In this document: positions 16,992 through 26,437 of the stretch, one piece after another
Layout: each line of letters opens with the position of its first letter
Numbering within the stretch: the stretch's first letter is position 1
Assembly (NCBI GenBank): GCA_026415235.1
Contig: JAOAHM010000030.1
Location: 1 to 38,911, forward strand
DNA from: Ignavibacteria bacterium
GTDB lineage: Bacteria; Bacteroidota; Ignavibacteria; Ch128b
Length of the DNA stretch: 38,911 nucleotides
Reading direction: 5' to 3'
Program-made: the position numbers and the translations under genes
Notes under the pieces: model-generated
The model's database searches: none
What the model saw: the letters and a program-made list of their open reading frames with translations, nothing else
Told to the model about the DNA's origin: nothing

Positions 16992-18335
16992 ATGAGTTGG
17001 AAAAATTTTTTATGCACCTTTCTTTTGCTTCCTTTCTTAACCTTTTCCCAAGAGATTCAAAAATTGAAATTAGATGATGCAATTAACATTGCCCTTCAAA
17101 AAAATGTATTAATCAATCAAACTGAAAATTCACTCGAACTAAACAAGTCTCAAATTCTACTTTCTTATGGAAATGTTCTACCAACATTAAACATCAATAG
17201 TGGATTTAATTGGTCAAGGTCAGAAGATGAAGGTGGAATGTTCACATTAGGTAATTTGACAATTCCACTTCCACCAACAAAATCTGAAACAAGGTCTTAC
17301 TCAGCTTCAATTAGTTCGAGTCTGAATTTGTTTGATGGACTTTCGAGTTTTTATTCTATCTATCAATCAAAAGTTAATTATGATGCTGCGAAATATAAAC
17401 TTGAAAGATTGAAACAGGATATTGTGTTTCAAACAATTGTGAAATATGTGAATGTTTTGAAAGCAAAAAAGTTAATGGAAGTGCAAGAAGATAATTTGAA
17501 GTGGAATAAAAAGAGTTTAGAAACAATAATTGAAAGAAATAAAGTCGGACAAGTTACACTTGCCGATGTTTATCAACAACAAGTAAACTATGGTAACGCA
17601 GAGTTACTTGCTATTCAATCAAGAAATAACTACGAGATTTTAAAAAACGAGTTGCTCGCATTTCTTGGGCTTGATGTTGCTCTCAATTACGAAGTGGAAG
17701 ATTTGAATGTTGAAAAATTGCTCAATGAATTGAAATCAGAAGATTTGGAAAGAACATACACGAACTTTACTGAACTTGTTAAAAATGCTTTAGAATATAG
17801 ACCAGATTATTTAGCTCAAAAATTACAACTACTTTCGAATGAATATGAAATTTCAATTGCTCGTGGTGGACATTTCCCCAAACTAAGTGCTTCAATTTCA
17901 GCAAGCACACGGTCAAATCGTTTAAGTGATTTGGGCAAATCGAGAACTTATATAGCAGGATTGAACTTAAACATTCCAATTTTTAATGGTTGGATGATTT
18001 CAAATAGAGTTCAAATGGCAGAAGTGAATTATAAAAACTCGAAATTGACTCTCGATGATTTGGAGAGAAACATTAAAGTGAACTTAAAAAAATCTTTGCT
18101 CGATCTTGAAGCATCAAAAAAGAAATTAGATGTGAACAATAAGAATTTACTTGCTGCACAAGAAAACAAAAGAATTAATGAAGAAAAATACAATCTTGGT
18201 GCAAGCACATTACTCAATCTTTTGATTGCAAATTCGCAATATGTTCAAGCTCAAAATGATTTAATCAATTCTTCCTTTGATTATCTAATAATCAAAAAGC
18301 AAATCGAGTATCTCATCGGAAACTTAAAGTTTTAA
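16992..18335 (+). CDS. TolC-family outer membrane efflux protein
   Basis: The protein has 447 residues, a normal length for this family. A signal peptide (FLCTFLLLPFLTFSQ) is followed by two homologous halves of long coiled helices with beta strands. Family landmarks are LDDAINIALQKNVLINQTENSLELNKSQ near the N-terminus, GQVTLADVYQQQVNYGNAELL in the first half, and GASTLLNLLIANSQYVQAQNDL in the second. Trimers form an outer membrane channel and periplasmic tunnel. It is the first gene of the export operon and is preceded by GGAG seven bases before the ATG. The next gene, for the periplasmic adaptor, starts 22 bases downstream. Confidence 0.93.
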   Translation: MSWKNFLCTFLLLPFLTFSQEIQKLKLDDAINIALQKNVLINQTENSLELNKSQILLSYGNVLPTLNINSGFNWSRSEDEGGMFTLGNLTIPLPPTKSETRSYSASISSSLNLFDGLSSFYSIYQSKVNYDAAKYKLERLKQDIVFQTIVKYVNVLKAKKLMEVQEDNLKWNKKSLETIIERNKVGQVTLADVYQQQVNYGNAELLAIQSRNNYEILKNELLAFLGLDVALNYEVEDLNVEKLLNELKSEDLERTYTNFTELVKNALEYRPDYLAQKLQLLSNEYEISIARGGHFPKLSASISASTRSNRLSDLGKSRTYIAGLNLNIPIFNGWMISNRVQMAEVNYKNSKLTLDDLERNIKVNLKKSLLDLEASKKKLDVNNKNLLAAQENKRINEEKYNLGASTLLNLLIANSQYVQAQNDLINSSFDYLIIKKQIEYLIGNLKF

Positions 18336-18357
18336 AAAATTTATTGGGAGAAGCAAC

Positions 18358-19647
18358 ATGCCTGATGTCAAAAAACGAAATAAAAAGAAAATAATTGTTT
18401 TATCAGTAATTGGAGTATTAGTAATAACTTTCATTGTGTTAGCCATTCTTGGAACAAAGAAAGAAGAAGTCATAATTGTTCAAACAGAATTTGTGAAGAA
18501 ACGAGATATCACTCAAACAGTTACTGCAACAGGTAAGATTGAACCTGAATTCAAAGTCGTAATTACTCCAGAGGTTTCAGGTGAAATTGTTTATCTACCT
18601 GTTAAAGAAGGTCAAAGAGTTCGCAAAGGAGATATTCTTTTAAAGATTAAACAAGATCAATACTTAGCTCAGAGAGATAGGGCAGTTGCAAATCTTTCAT
18701 CCGCAAGGTCAAACCTAACCATTCAAAGAATTCAATTACAAAAAATTGAAGCGGATTACAATCGAGTGAGAGAGCTTTTTTCGAAAGGACTTTCCAGTGA
18801 AGCAGAACTCGAAGCAATTAAAGCTCAGTTCGAAACGGCAAAAGCTCAGGTTCAATCAGCCGAATCAACAGTTCAGCAAATGGAAGCAATGGTGAAAGAA
18901 GCAAATGAAAATCTTGCTAAAACAATTATAACTTCTCCAATGGATGGAGTTGTGAGTCAATTAAATGTGAAATTAGGAGAAAGAGTTTTAGGTACAGGAT
19001 TTACTCAAGGTTCAAATCTTATGACCGTTGCAGATTTAACTAAAATGGTTGCCGTAGTTGATGTTGATGAAAATGATGTTGTTTTAGTTTCGATTGGCGA
19101 TACTGCACGAGTAAAAGTTGATGCTTTCCCTGGAAAGATTTTCAGTGGAGTTGTTTATGAAATTGGAAATACAGCAAAGGCAAAAGGTCTTGGTACGCAA
19201 GAAGAAGTTGTAAACTTTGAAGTTAAAATTAGAATCTTAAATTCAGATGTGGAATTAAAACCAGGTATGTCTTGCAATGTTGAAATCATGACCGAAACTC
19301 GAAAGAATGTTCTTGCAGTTCCAATTCAATCTGTTACAATTCGAGGTTTGGAAAAAGAAAAGAAAGATGAGAAAACTCCAGAAGAAGATATAGTTTCAGT
19401 TGAAAGTAAAAAAGAAGAAAAAGACACGAAGAATTTGGAAGGAGTGTTCATCGTCAAAGATGGTAAAGCAAAATTTGTGAAAGTTAAAACTGGAATTTCT
19501 GATGATACTTATATCGAAATAATAAGTGGTTTAAAAGGTGATGAGGAAGTTGTAACTGGAAGTTATCGTGCAATTAGTCGTGAACTCAAAGATGGTTCAA
19601 GAGTTCGAGTTGAAAATAAAAAGAGCGGAACATCTTCAAAATCATAG
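18358..19647 (+). CDS. Periplasmic adaptor subunit (MacA/HlyD-like)
   Basis: The protein has 429 residues. An N-terminal membrane anchor (about residues 12-32) follows a basic KKRNKKK segment. Then come a biotinyl-lipoyl half ([23 protein letters not shown]), a long alpha-hairpin with heptad character (about 100-190), the second lipoyl half ([18 protein letters not shown]) and beta-barrel and membrane-proximal domains. This is the membrane fusion protein that joins an inner-membrane ABC transporter to TolC. Between the barrel and the last domain is a Lys/Glu-rich insert (about 329-358), probably a flexible loop. GGGAG precedes the ATG. The gene order TolC, adaptor, ATPase, permease, permease supports a MacAB-type exporter. 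Confidence 0.93.
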   Translation: MPDVKKRNKKKIIVLSVIGVLVITFIVLAILGTKKEEVIIVQTEFVKKRDITQTVTATGKIEPEFKVVITPEVSGEIVYLPVKEGQRVRKGDILLKIKQDQYLAQRDRAVANLSSARSNLTIQRIQLQKIEADYNRVRELFSKGLSSEAELEAIKAQFETAKAQVQSAESTVQQMEAMVKEANENLAKTIITSPMDGVVSQLNVKLGERVLGTGFTQGSNLMTVADLTKMVAVVDVDENDVVLVSIGDTARVKVDAFPGKIFSGVVYEIGNTAKAKGLGTQEEVVNFEVKIRILNSDVELKPGMSCNVEIMTETRKNVLAVPIQSVTIRGLEKEKKDEKTPEEDIVSVESKKEEKDTKNLEGVFIVKDGKAKFVKVKTGISDDTYIEIISGLKGDEEVVTGSYRAISRELKDGSRVRVENKKSGTSSKS

Positions 19648-19649
19648 GT

Positions 19650-20372
19650 ATGAATATGGATGATAAAAATCCTGTAATCATTGAAATGAAAAATATCACC
19701 AAAACTTACATTGTTGGTTTAGAGGAAGTTCATGCATTGAGAGGTATTTCTCTTACAGTAAGAAAAAATGAATACATTGCTGTAATGGGTCCTTCCGGTT
19801 CTGGTAAATCGACTTTGATGAATATTATTGGTTGTCTTGATACACCAACAACAGGTATCTATTTGTTCAATGGAATTAATGTTAGCGACATGGACGATAA
19901 TCAGTTAGCTCGTATTAGAAACAAAGAAATTGGATTTGTGTTTCAAACATTTAATTTGATTCCAAGGTCTAATGCTCTTCATAATGTTGAACTTCCACTT
20001 ATCTATGCTAATGTTCCAAAGATTGAAAGAAGAGAAAGGGCTAAACAAGCTTTAATTAATGTTGGACTTGGTGATAGAATGAATCACAAACCAAATGAAT
20101 TAAGTGGTGGACAAAGACAAAGAGTTGCAATCGCTCGTGCATTGGTCAATCATCCTTCAATCATTTTAGCTGATGAACCAACTGGAAATCTTGACTCAAA
20201 AACTGGCGAAGAAATTATGCAACTCTTCGAAGAACTTCATAAAAAAGGAAACACAATAATTTTAGTAACTCACGAAGAATATATCGCAGAACATGCCAAA
20301 AGAATTATTAGAATTAGAGATGGAATGATTGAAGCTGATGAACTTGTCAATCATCGAAAAGTTTATTCGTAG
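19650..20372 (+). CDS. ABC exporter ATPase, MacB/LolD type
   Basis: The protein has 240 residues with a single nucleotide-binding domain: Walker [10 protein letters not shown] (47-55), Q-loop [22 protein letters not shown], signature [15 protein letters not shown], Walker [17 protein letters not shown] and H-loop [11 protein letters not shown]. The motif set is that of the MacB/LolD/FtsE group, which powers mechanotransmission exporters. It follows the adaptor gene by two bases, and the permease ATG lies eight bases beyond its stop. In E. coli MacB the ATPase is fused to the permease; here it is separate. An alternative ATG lies two codons downstream. Confidence 0.95.
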   Translation: MNMDDKNPVIIEMKNITKTYIVGLEEVHALRGISLTVRKNEYIAVMGPSGSGKSTLMNIIGCLDTPTTGIYLFNGINVSDMDDNQLARIRNKEIGFVFQTFNLIPRSNALHNVELPLIYANVPKIERRERAKQALINVGLGDRMNHKPNELSGGQRQRVAIARALVNHPSIILADEPTGNLDSKTGEEIMQLFEELHKKGNTIILVTHEEYIAEHAKRIIRIRDGMIEADELVNHRKVYS

Positions 20373-20380
20373 GGGGATTG

Positions 20381-21604
20381 ATGCTTAATCAACTTAAGGA
20401 AGGATTATTCATTTCATTCAATGCAATTCTTGCAAATAAGATGAGGTCGTTTCTAACGACACTTGGAATTGTAATTGGAGTTTGTTCCGTTGTTTTGATG
20501 TCAACTGCTATCAAAGGTGTGGATAATTCCTTCCAGCAAGGTATAAGCTCACTTGGTTCAGATGTTTTATACATTGATAAATTCGCTTGGTTTGGTAACG
20601 AAGAATTCTGGAAGATGCGAAACAGACCAAACATAACTTATGAAGATTATCTTAAGTTCAAATCACTCGCAAAACTTCCAATTGCAATTGCACCTCAAGC
20701 TATTAGTGTTAGAAATGTAAAGTTTAGAGAAAGAACAGCTGAATCAATTTTTATCACTGGTTCTACTGATGAATATCTTGCCACTACGAATTTTACTTTT
20801 AAATCAGGAAGATTTTTTAATGAAATTGAAAGTGAAGGTGGACGAGATGTTGCTGTTCTCGGTTATGATGTTGCAGAAAATTTATTCCCAAATTTAGAAC
20901 CAGTTGGAATGACAGTTAAAATTGGTGGTTACTCTTACCAAGTTATTGGTGTCTTGAATAAACAAGGAAGTACTTTACTGGGTTCATTTAATCCAGATAA
21001 ACAAGTTTATGTCCCCATTAAATCACTATTTCGACATTTTGGATTGAACTGGCGAACTATCACAATCGTTGTCCGTGCACCAAACTCACAATTGCTCGAA
21101 GAAACTAAATTAGAAGCTGAACAAATTATGCGTCAGGTTAGAAGATTAAAAGCTTATGAGGAAGCTAATTTCTCCATAAATCAACAAGAAGGTCTAACAC
21201 AAATTTATAAAAACACAGTTGGAGTGATTCAAATTGGTGGGTTATTAATAACTGGATTATCTCTTTTTGTTGGTGCAATTGGAATTATGAATATAATGTT
21301 CGTCTCAGTTAAAGAAAGAACTCGAGAAATTGGAATTCGAAAAGCCATTGGCGCAACTAAAAAAATTATAATGACTCAATTCTTGCTCGAGTCTTCAATC
21401 ATTAGTTTAATTGGCGGATTAATCGGATTATTTTTTGCGATTATTTTGAGTTATGTGATTAATCAATTTATTCCAACTTCAGTACAGATTTCAGCAGTTG
21501 TTCTTGCAATATTTATTTCATTTTTAACTGGTATTGTTTCAGGAATTGCACCAGCATGGGCAGCTGCTAAATTAGATCCAGTTGAATCATTAAGATATGA
21601 GTGA
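20381..21604 (+). CDS. MacB-type ABC permease, first copy
   Basis: The protein has 407 residues. AGGGGG ends four bases before the ATG at 20381, which decides against the TTG three bases earlier. The layout is that of FtsX/MacB permeases: one N-terminal membrane helix preceded by an amphipathic segment (LANKMRSFLTTLGIVIGVCSVVLM), a large periplasmic domain (about 45-275), then three membrane helices. Between the first two of these helices runs the cytoplasmic stretch VKERTREIGIRKAIGATKKII, which contacts the ATPase. The end LDPVESLRYE is typical. It is followed by a second permease of the same type, three bases further on. Confidence 0.94.
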   Translation: MLNQLKEGLFISFNAILANKMRSFLTTLGIVIGVCSVVLMSTAIKGVDNSFQQGISSLGSDVLYIDKFAWFGNEEFWKMRNRPNITYEDYLKFKSLAKLPIAIAPQAISVRNVKFRERTAESIFITGSTDEYLATTNFTFKSGRFFNEIESEGGRDVAVLGYDVAENLFPNLEPVGMTVKIGGYSYQVIGVLNKQGSTLLGSFNPDKQVYVPIKSLFRHFGLNWRTITIVVRAPNSQLLEETKLEAEQIMRQVRRLKAYEEANFSINQQEGLTQIYKNTVGVIQIGGLLITGLSLFVGAIGIMNIMFVSVKERTREIGIRKAIGATKKIIMTQFLLESSIISLIGGLIGLFFAIILSYVINQFIPTSVQISAVVLAIFISFLTGIVSGIAPAWAAAKLDPVESLRYE

Positions 21605-21607
21605 AAT

Positions 21608-22855
21608 ATGGATTACAGTGAAATTTTAAGTCATTCCTTTGACTCTTTAAGAGCAAACAAACTCAGAGCATTCTTGACAATTTTGGGAATAACGGTTGGA
21701 ATATTTTCAATAATCGCTATCATGACAATTGTTACAATAATGCAAAACAACATTGAAAGTGGATTAAGTCAACTTGGAACAAATACATTTCAAATTCAAA
21801 AACTTCCAGCATTTAGAAGTGGAGATCCGAAAGAGAGAGCAAAATACGCCAAAAGACGAAACATTACTTACGAAGAGTTTATGAGATTCAAAGATTTAAT
21901 GAAAGATGCTAAGTATGTTGCTGCAGAAAGATGGAAGTTTGGTCTACAAGCAAAATTCTTGAATCGTGAAACTAATCCAAACATACCAGTCGCAGGAATT
22001 ACTCCAGAAGCAATGTTTACAAATAACTGGACTGTTGAAAACGGAAGAGCAATAAATCAAATTGATGTAGATTATACTGCAGAAGTTGCCTTGATTGGTC
22101 AAGATATAGTTTCAAAACTTTTTCCGAATGTTGATCCAATCGGTCAGATTTTTTCAATTGGTGGAAAAAGATTTGAAGTAATTGGTGTTCTCGAAAAACA
22201 GGGAAGTGTCTTTGGTCAAAGCAGAGATAATTTTATTTTGATTCCTATTTCGACTTTCTCAAAATACTTTGGTGAAGTTGATCCGTTCAGTTGGGGTGGT
22301 AGTGTCAACATTACTGTAATGGCATATTCAAAAGAGCTTTACGACGAAACAATTGATAAAGCAGTTGGATATTTTAGAATTGTTAGAAAATTGAATCCAG
22401 GTGAAGAAGATGATTTTTATGTTTTCTCAAATGAATCTTTAATTGAACAAGTTAATGAAGTGACAAAAGGAGTTAAGATTGGTGTTTTTGCAGTTGCTGC
22501 AATTGCATTAATTGCTGCTGGTATTGGTATTATGAATATTATGTTAGTTTCGGTAACTGAAAGAACGAAAGAAATTGGTATAAGAAAATCCGTTGGTGCA
22601 ACTAAAAAAGATATTCTTATTCAATTTCTTGTGGAAGCCATCATTCTTTGCATCATAGGAGGATTGATGGGAATTATTCTTGGAATTGGTGTTGGAAATA
22701 TTGTTGCATCTTTCATTGGTGGTTCGTTTACAATTCCTGTTCTGTGGGTAACGATTGGAATCTTTTTGTGTATTTTGGTTGGAGTGATTTTTGGAACCTA
22801 CCCTGCATACAAAGCCGCTAACTTAGACCCAATCGAAGCTTTAAGATATGAATAA
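21608..22855 (+). CDS. MacB-type ABC permease, second copy
   Basis: The protein has 415 residues and the same architecture as its upstream neighbour: [27 protein letters not shown], a periplasmic domain, three C-terminal helices, [21 protein letters not shown] and the end [10 protein letters not shown]. The sequence differs enough throughout the periplasmic domain that the two probably form a heterodimer with one ATPase dimer. The periplasmic domains share [22 protein letters not shown]. It closes the operon and converges on the methyltransferase gene with 32 bases in between, where no GC-rich terminator is visible. Confidence 0.94.
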   Translation: MDYSEILSHSFDSLRANKLRAFLTILGITVGIFSIIAIMTIVTIMQNNIESGLSQLGTNTFQIQKLPAFRSGDPKERAKYAKRRNITYEEFMRFKDLMKDAKYVAAERWKFGLQAKFLNRETNPNIPVAGITPEAMFTNNWTVENGRAINQIDVDYTAEVALIGQDIVSKLFPNVDPIGQIFSIGGKRFEVIGVLEKQGSVFGQSRDNFILIPISTFSKYFGEVDPFSWGGSVNITVMAYSKELYDETIDKAVGYFRIVRKLNPGEEDDFYVFSNESLIEQVNEVTKGVKIGVFAVAAIALIAAGIGIMNIMLVSVTERTKEIGIRKSVGATKKDILIQFLVEAIILCIIGGLMGIILGIGVGNIVASFIGGSFTIPVLWVTIGIFLCILVGVIFGTYPAYKAANLDPIEALRYE

Positions 22856-22887
22856 AAGAACTTTTTCAATCCATTAACTAAAATTTC

Positions 22888-23730
22888 TTAAATATTTTGA
22901 TTCGCATTCTCCTTTTTTGTGAGAACGAAATAAAATGTTGGTGTTAGATATTTATTAACAAAACCTACCTTATCATTTGCAATTTTTAATAATATATTTT
23001 GAAGTTTTAGATGCTTAATAATCTTTAAAAATGAAAGATGTAAGTCCGACCAAATTATTTGTTCAGGATTTTTCAATAAAACTTTCACTGCAAATTTTGT
23101 GTGAAGTATAAACTTAAAATCATTCTCTTGAAAAATTTTAATTAGCGTATCAAGTGATTTTAATTCAGCTATGTCTTTTCTTCCTTTTTCAATTTTCCGA
23201 AAAATTGGGATGAAAAATTTTTTTATTGTGTGTCTCGAAAGTAAAGATACAATTGGAAAACCCCAGTGTGGGTCAGAAATTATGTTAATTAAAGAATTTC
23301 GATTGGGAGTGCTTAAGTAAATTAATCCATCTTTGTTAAGATAATTAGAAATATATTTCAGGAAATCGGTTTGTCTATCAATGTGTTCAAAAAAATCTTG
23401 AAGGATGATCAAATCAAATTTTTCTTTGAAAGGAAGAGCAAAAGCATCTACACAAAATTTTTTTACTGAAGGATGATTTATTTGTTGTGCAAGTTTAAAC
23501 TCATCAATTTCTACAGAAAAAATTTCATTTCCATTTCCAATTAAATTTTTTATTGTTCCACCAAATCCTGAACCTATATCTAATATTTTCAAATTACTTA
23601 ACTCTTTGTATTGACTTAAAATTTCTTTCACAAACTTTCCACGCTCGAACGATATCTCAGCGCTTCTTTTCCATCTCTTGAAGTTAGGATGGGACGAATT
23701 CAAATAGTGAGGTTTATTTCCAACTGACAT
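22888..23730 (-). CDS. Class I SAM-dependent methyltransferase
   Basis: The protein has 280 residues from the ATG at 23730; a TTG seven codons further upstream is the alternative. The SAM-binding motif I is LKILDIGSGFGGTIKNL, the acidic residue after strand 2 is in FSVEIDEF, and motif IV is KFDLIILQDFFEHI. YLNKDGLIYLSTPNR follows, as in Methyltransf_11/UbiE-like enzymes. The substrate is unknown. Because the gene overlaps a family 2 glycosyltransferase, methylation of a glycan or lipid-linked sugar is a reasonable guess. It is the last gene of a seven-gene minus-strand run and overlaps the glycosyltransferase by 17 bases. Confidence 0.85.
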   Translation of the reverse strand: MSVGNKPHYLNSSHPNFKRWKRSAEISFERGKFVKEILSQYKELSNLKILDIGSGFGGTIKNLIGNGNEIFSVEIDEFKLAQQINHPSVKKFCVDAFALPFKEKFDLIILQDFFEHIDRQTDFLKYISNYLNKDGLIYLSTPNRNSLINIISDPHWGFPIVSLLSRHTIKKFFIPIFRKIEKGRKDIAELKSLDTLIKIFQENDFKFILHTKFAVKVLLKNPEQIIWSDLHLSFLKIIKHLKLQNILLKIANDKVGFVNKYLTPTFYFVLTKKENANQNI

Positions 23731-24799
23731 TAAACCTTGAACGAATTCCAATTATGATTAACAGAAAGTTATAAATAAAATCAACGAATGGAATTTTTAA
23801 AAATGAAAATTTTATTCGTAGCTGTTCAGTTAAAGTTTTAATCATTACAATTTTCAAAAACCAGTTCAAAAAAATAAATGTCAATAAAAATAAATCTAAA
23901 TAAAAAATTGATGGGATTAATAGAAAGCTCAAAATTATATTGCTGCCGTAAATCACAGCGAGAGTAATTTTAATTCCCGAAAAGTAAAATTTACTTGCCG
24001 ATACATGTCTTGATTTTCTTCTTAAAAATTCATTGAAAGTTTTTGGGCATTTAGTGAATACTAATGAGTTGTAGTCAAAAATCAATTTTGCTTTTGCACC
24101 ATTACGAAGTGCAAGTTGGAAAAATAAATCATCATCACCACTCAAAGATTTTTCAATTAACTTAAATTCACCAAGACGAAAGAATAAACTTTTTCGATAA
24201 GCAAAATTTCTACCAAAAGACATGTAAGGATAGCCAATATTATCAAACGATGTAATTAAAATAGAAGTAAACAAATTTTCGTAACGACAAATTAGATTTG
24301 TGAAATTTTTTTGTTGAAGGAAAGGGGAATATCCATAAACAATATCAGTATTTGAGTCAAAATTTTTGAGAATAGTTTCCAGCCAATTTTTATTTGGAAT
24401 ACAATCAGCATCTGTAAAGACTAAGATGTCGAACTTAGAATTTTCAATCCCAGTACGAAGTGCATTCTTCTTACCTTGAGAATATTTGTTTGACAGGACT
24501 GAAAAATGTTTAAGGTCTTGAGTTAAGTTCTTAGCAATTTGATATGAATTATCAGTCGAATAATCATCTATAAGTATGACTTCAAAGTTATCACTTGTAA
24601 TTGATTGAGATTTTAATGCTTCAATCAAATCAGGGAGATTTTCTTTTTCATTCCTGAATGCAACTATTACTGAAGCTTTTTCAAGTAGCTCTTGTGATTT
24701 TGCAATTGAAACATTTTTTCTTTTATAAAAAAACGATAAAAGTATTACAAAGTTAACCAGTGTAATGTATACAATTACGATTGAAAATATAGTTAACAA
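23714..24799 (-). CDS. Membrane-bound family 2 glycosyltransferase
   Basis: The protein has 361 residues. One N-terminal membrane helix (IVIVYITLVNFVILLSFFY) is followed by a GT-A domain: SVIVAFRNEKENLPDLIEAL, VILIDDYSTDNSY, the metal-binding DAD in LVFTDADCIPNKNW, an acidic SLSGDDDLFFQLAL segment, and RRKSRHVSASKFY in the position of the Q/RxxRW acceptor motif. Two or three hydrophobic helices close the protein. This is the layout of processive or lipid-linked sugar transferases. The start is TTG, directly after the TAA of the upstream lipoprotein gene, because no ATG lies before the first helix. Sugar and acceptor are unknown. Confidence 0.88.
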   Translation of the reverse strand: MLTIFSIVIVYITLVNFVILLSFFYKRKNVSIAKSQELLEKASVIVAFRNEKENLPDLIEALKSQSITSDNFEVILIDDYSTDNSYQIAKNLTQDLKHFSVLSNKYSQGKKNALRTGIENSKFDILVFTDADCIPNKNWLETILKNFDSNTDIVYGYSPFLQQKNFTNLICRYENLFTSILITSFDNIGYPYMSFGRNFAYRKSLFFRLGEFKLIEKSLSGDDDLFFQLALRNGAKAKLIFDYNSLVFTKCPKTFNEFLRRKSRHVSASKFYFSGIKITLAVIYGSNIILSFLLIPSIFYLDLFLLTFIFLNWFLKIVMIKTLTEQLRIKFSFLKIPFVDFIYNFLLIIIGIRSRFNVSWK

Positions 24800-26437
24800 T
24801 TATCTTTGCCTGATATTTCTTGCTCGTTCCTTCATTGAAATTATTTCATTGAAATAAAATCTTGGGTCTAAGTCATAGTAACCAATTTCTACGAGAAATT
24901 TATCTTTCGTCAAAAATCTACCTCGTTCGATAAATTTTTTGAGATAGTTTTGTAATTCAGGATTCTTGAACCAATTGTTACCAAACTTTTCTCGAATTTT
25001 AGTTTTCATCATTGATTCAATGAATAAAGCTTTGAGCAAATCAGCTTCAAGAAAATAATCGTTAAGTGAAGAGAAAAGTCTTAATCTATCACCAGAACTT
25101 AAATTATAACCTAAGATTGAGCTGTAAATTTGAACCAAACTATCTTCATTTGTTTGTATAGAGTCGCAGTATAAATATTCGACGATAAAATCAGCGCAAA
25201 GTTTTCGAGCCTTAAACAATTTTTTGAAAGCTCTTAACTTGATGAAATCAGAAGTCAAACGAGTTGAATGAAAAATGTTCGAGTTTAGATAATCAAATTC
25301 ATCTAAGAAATTGCTAAAAAGATTTTTGAAAGTGAGTGGAATTACATCACCACCAAAGTAATTGAATTCAAAAATTTTTTCAGTAGAAAAGATAGAAGGA
25401 AAAAGTTTTGCTGATTCTGAAAATACGGACTCATAATTTTCACAACCACCGCTTTGACTGATGTATAGTAAATTTTCATCGGGAATTACAATTTCAAATC
25501 CAGCTGTTCCTAAATCTTTCATTCCTTTTTGATTTCTTTTATCTAATGGATAGAAAGTGATTTTAAGATTAGTTAAACTGTCAATTTTAATTCCGCAGTT
25601 GTAATAAGAATTAATAAAAATGTTTTTCACACTATCAGATTTAAAGTATTTAGCCAAATTGCTTTCACGACTTAAGAAAGGAACATCATAAGCGTAGAAT
25701 TTTTCTTGAGAGATTTTTCTTATTCTCAAAAATTCGTACAACAATTGGAAATAATAATCATTAGTTGAAGAGACGAAGTCTTGAGCAGTTTGATAAAACT
25801 TATCTAAGTCCTCTTGTCTCACCATTGATGCAAATTGTTTATATGAACCAAATCTCAAGCTATCAACAATTATTTCTTTTCTAATTTTCTGCAACTTGAT
25901 GTTGATTTTTTTCAGGTCTTCAAAAAATCTTTCATTTGAATTGTAGAGATATTTTCTTTTTCCATTGCTTGGTTCGTTTGCAAGAACTTTTTCGAGTTCA
26001 TCATATTTGAAATTTTTTCCTTTCGATGGATAGGTGATGTAGTATTTTGTAAGTTCAATTCTATCGTGAAGTCCAGCAGTTTCTTTCTCAACAATTTTTT
26101 CGTAGATGAAAACTTTTAATCGTTCAAGTCTATCAATTCGTTCAGGTCTTTGTTCAAGCTTCAATAAATTATTAATCAAGTTGATGTCTTCTTGATTAAA
26201 TAAAGGATTATATTTTTGATAAAGACTAACGATTAAAAATGGTTGGTTTTCAAGATAACTTTCGTGTTTGAGGCGATTGTAATCAATCACGAAGTTATTC
26301 ACAAGCGTTCGAAGTGAATCGACTTTACTTCTGTAAAATTCAAGCTCATCTCTTTTTGCACCTGGACAACCAAGAAAGGTGATAATCAAAGGTAAAACTA
26401 TTATTGGTACAACGAATTTGAAAATTTTATTCTTCAT
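24800..26437 (-). CDS. Lipoprotein resembling M3-family metallopeptidases but lacking the zinc motif
   Basis: The protein has 545 residues. The N-terminus is a signal sequence ending at FLGC with C24 as probable lipidation site. The body is helical. Around residues 330-385 the order GG-x-x-x-Y-x-S-V-F followed by residues 340-344 SESAK, then FNYFGGDVIPLTFKNLFSNFLDEFDYL, parallels the M3/thimet-like peptidase segment GG..DY..LFHEAGH, then RRLGD...TE..A.LFE.L. The zinc ligands HExxH would fall on SESAK, and the Thr-Glu third ligand on Pro-Leu. I infer a catalytically dead member, perhaps a binding or scaffold lipoprotein. It overlaps the helicase gene by 11 bases. The relation to M3 rests on pattern reading and is the uncertain part; lipoprotein status is firmer. 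Confidence 0.65.
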   Translation of the reverse strand: MKNKIFKFVVPIIVLPLIITFLGCPGAKRDELEFYRSKVDSLRTLVNNFVIDYNRLKHESYLENQPFLIVSLYQKYNPLFNQEDINLINNLLKLEQRPERIDRLERLKVFIYEKIVEKETAGLHDRIELTKYYITYPSKGKNFKYDELEKVLANEPSNGKRKYLYNSNERFFEDLKKINIKLQKIRKEIIVDSLRFGSYKQFASMVRQEDLDKFYQTAQDFVSSTNDYYFQLLYEFLRIRKISQEKFYAYDVPFLSRESNLAKYFKSDSVKNIFINSYYNCGIKIDSLTNLKITFYPLDKRNQKGMKDLGTAGFEIVIPDENLLYISQSGGCENYESVFSESAKLFPSIFSTEKIFEFNYFGGDVIPLTFKNLFSNFLDEFDYLNSNIFHSTRLTSDFIKLRAFKKLFKARKLCADFIVEYLYCDSIQTNEDSLVQIYSSILGYNLSSGDRLRLFSSLNDYFLEADLLKALFIESMMKTKIREKFGNNWFKNPELQNYLKKFIERGRFLTKDKFLVEIGYYDLDPRFYFNEIISMKERARNIRQR

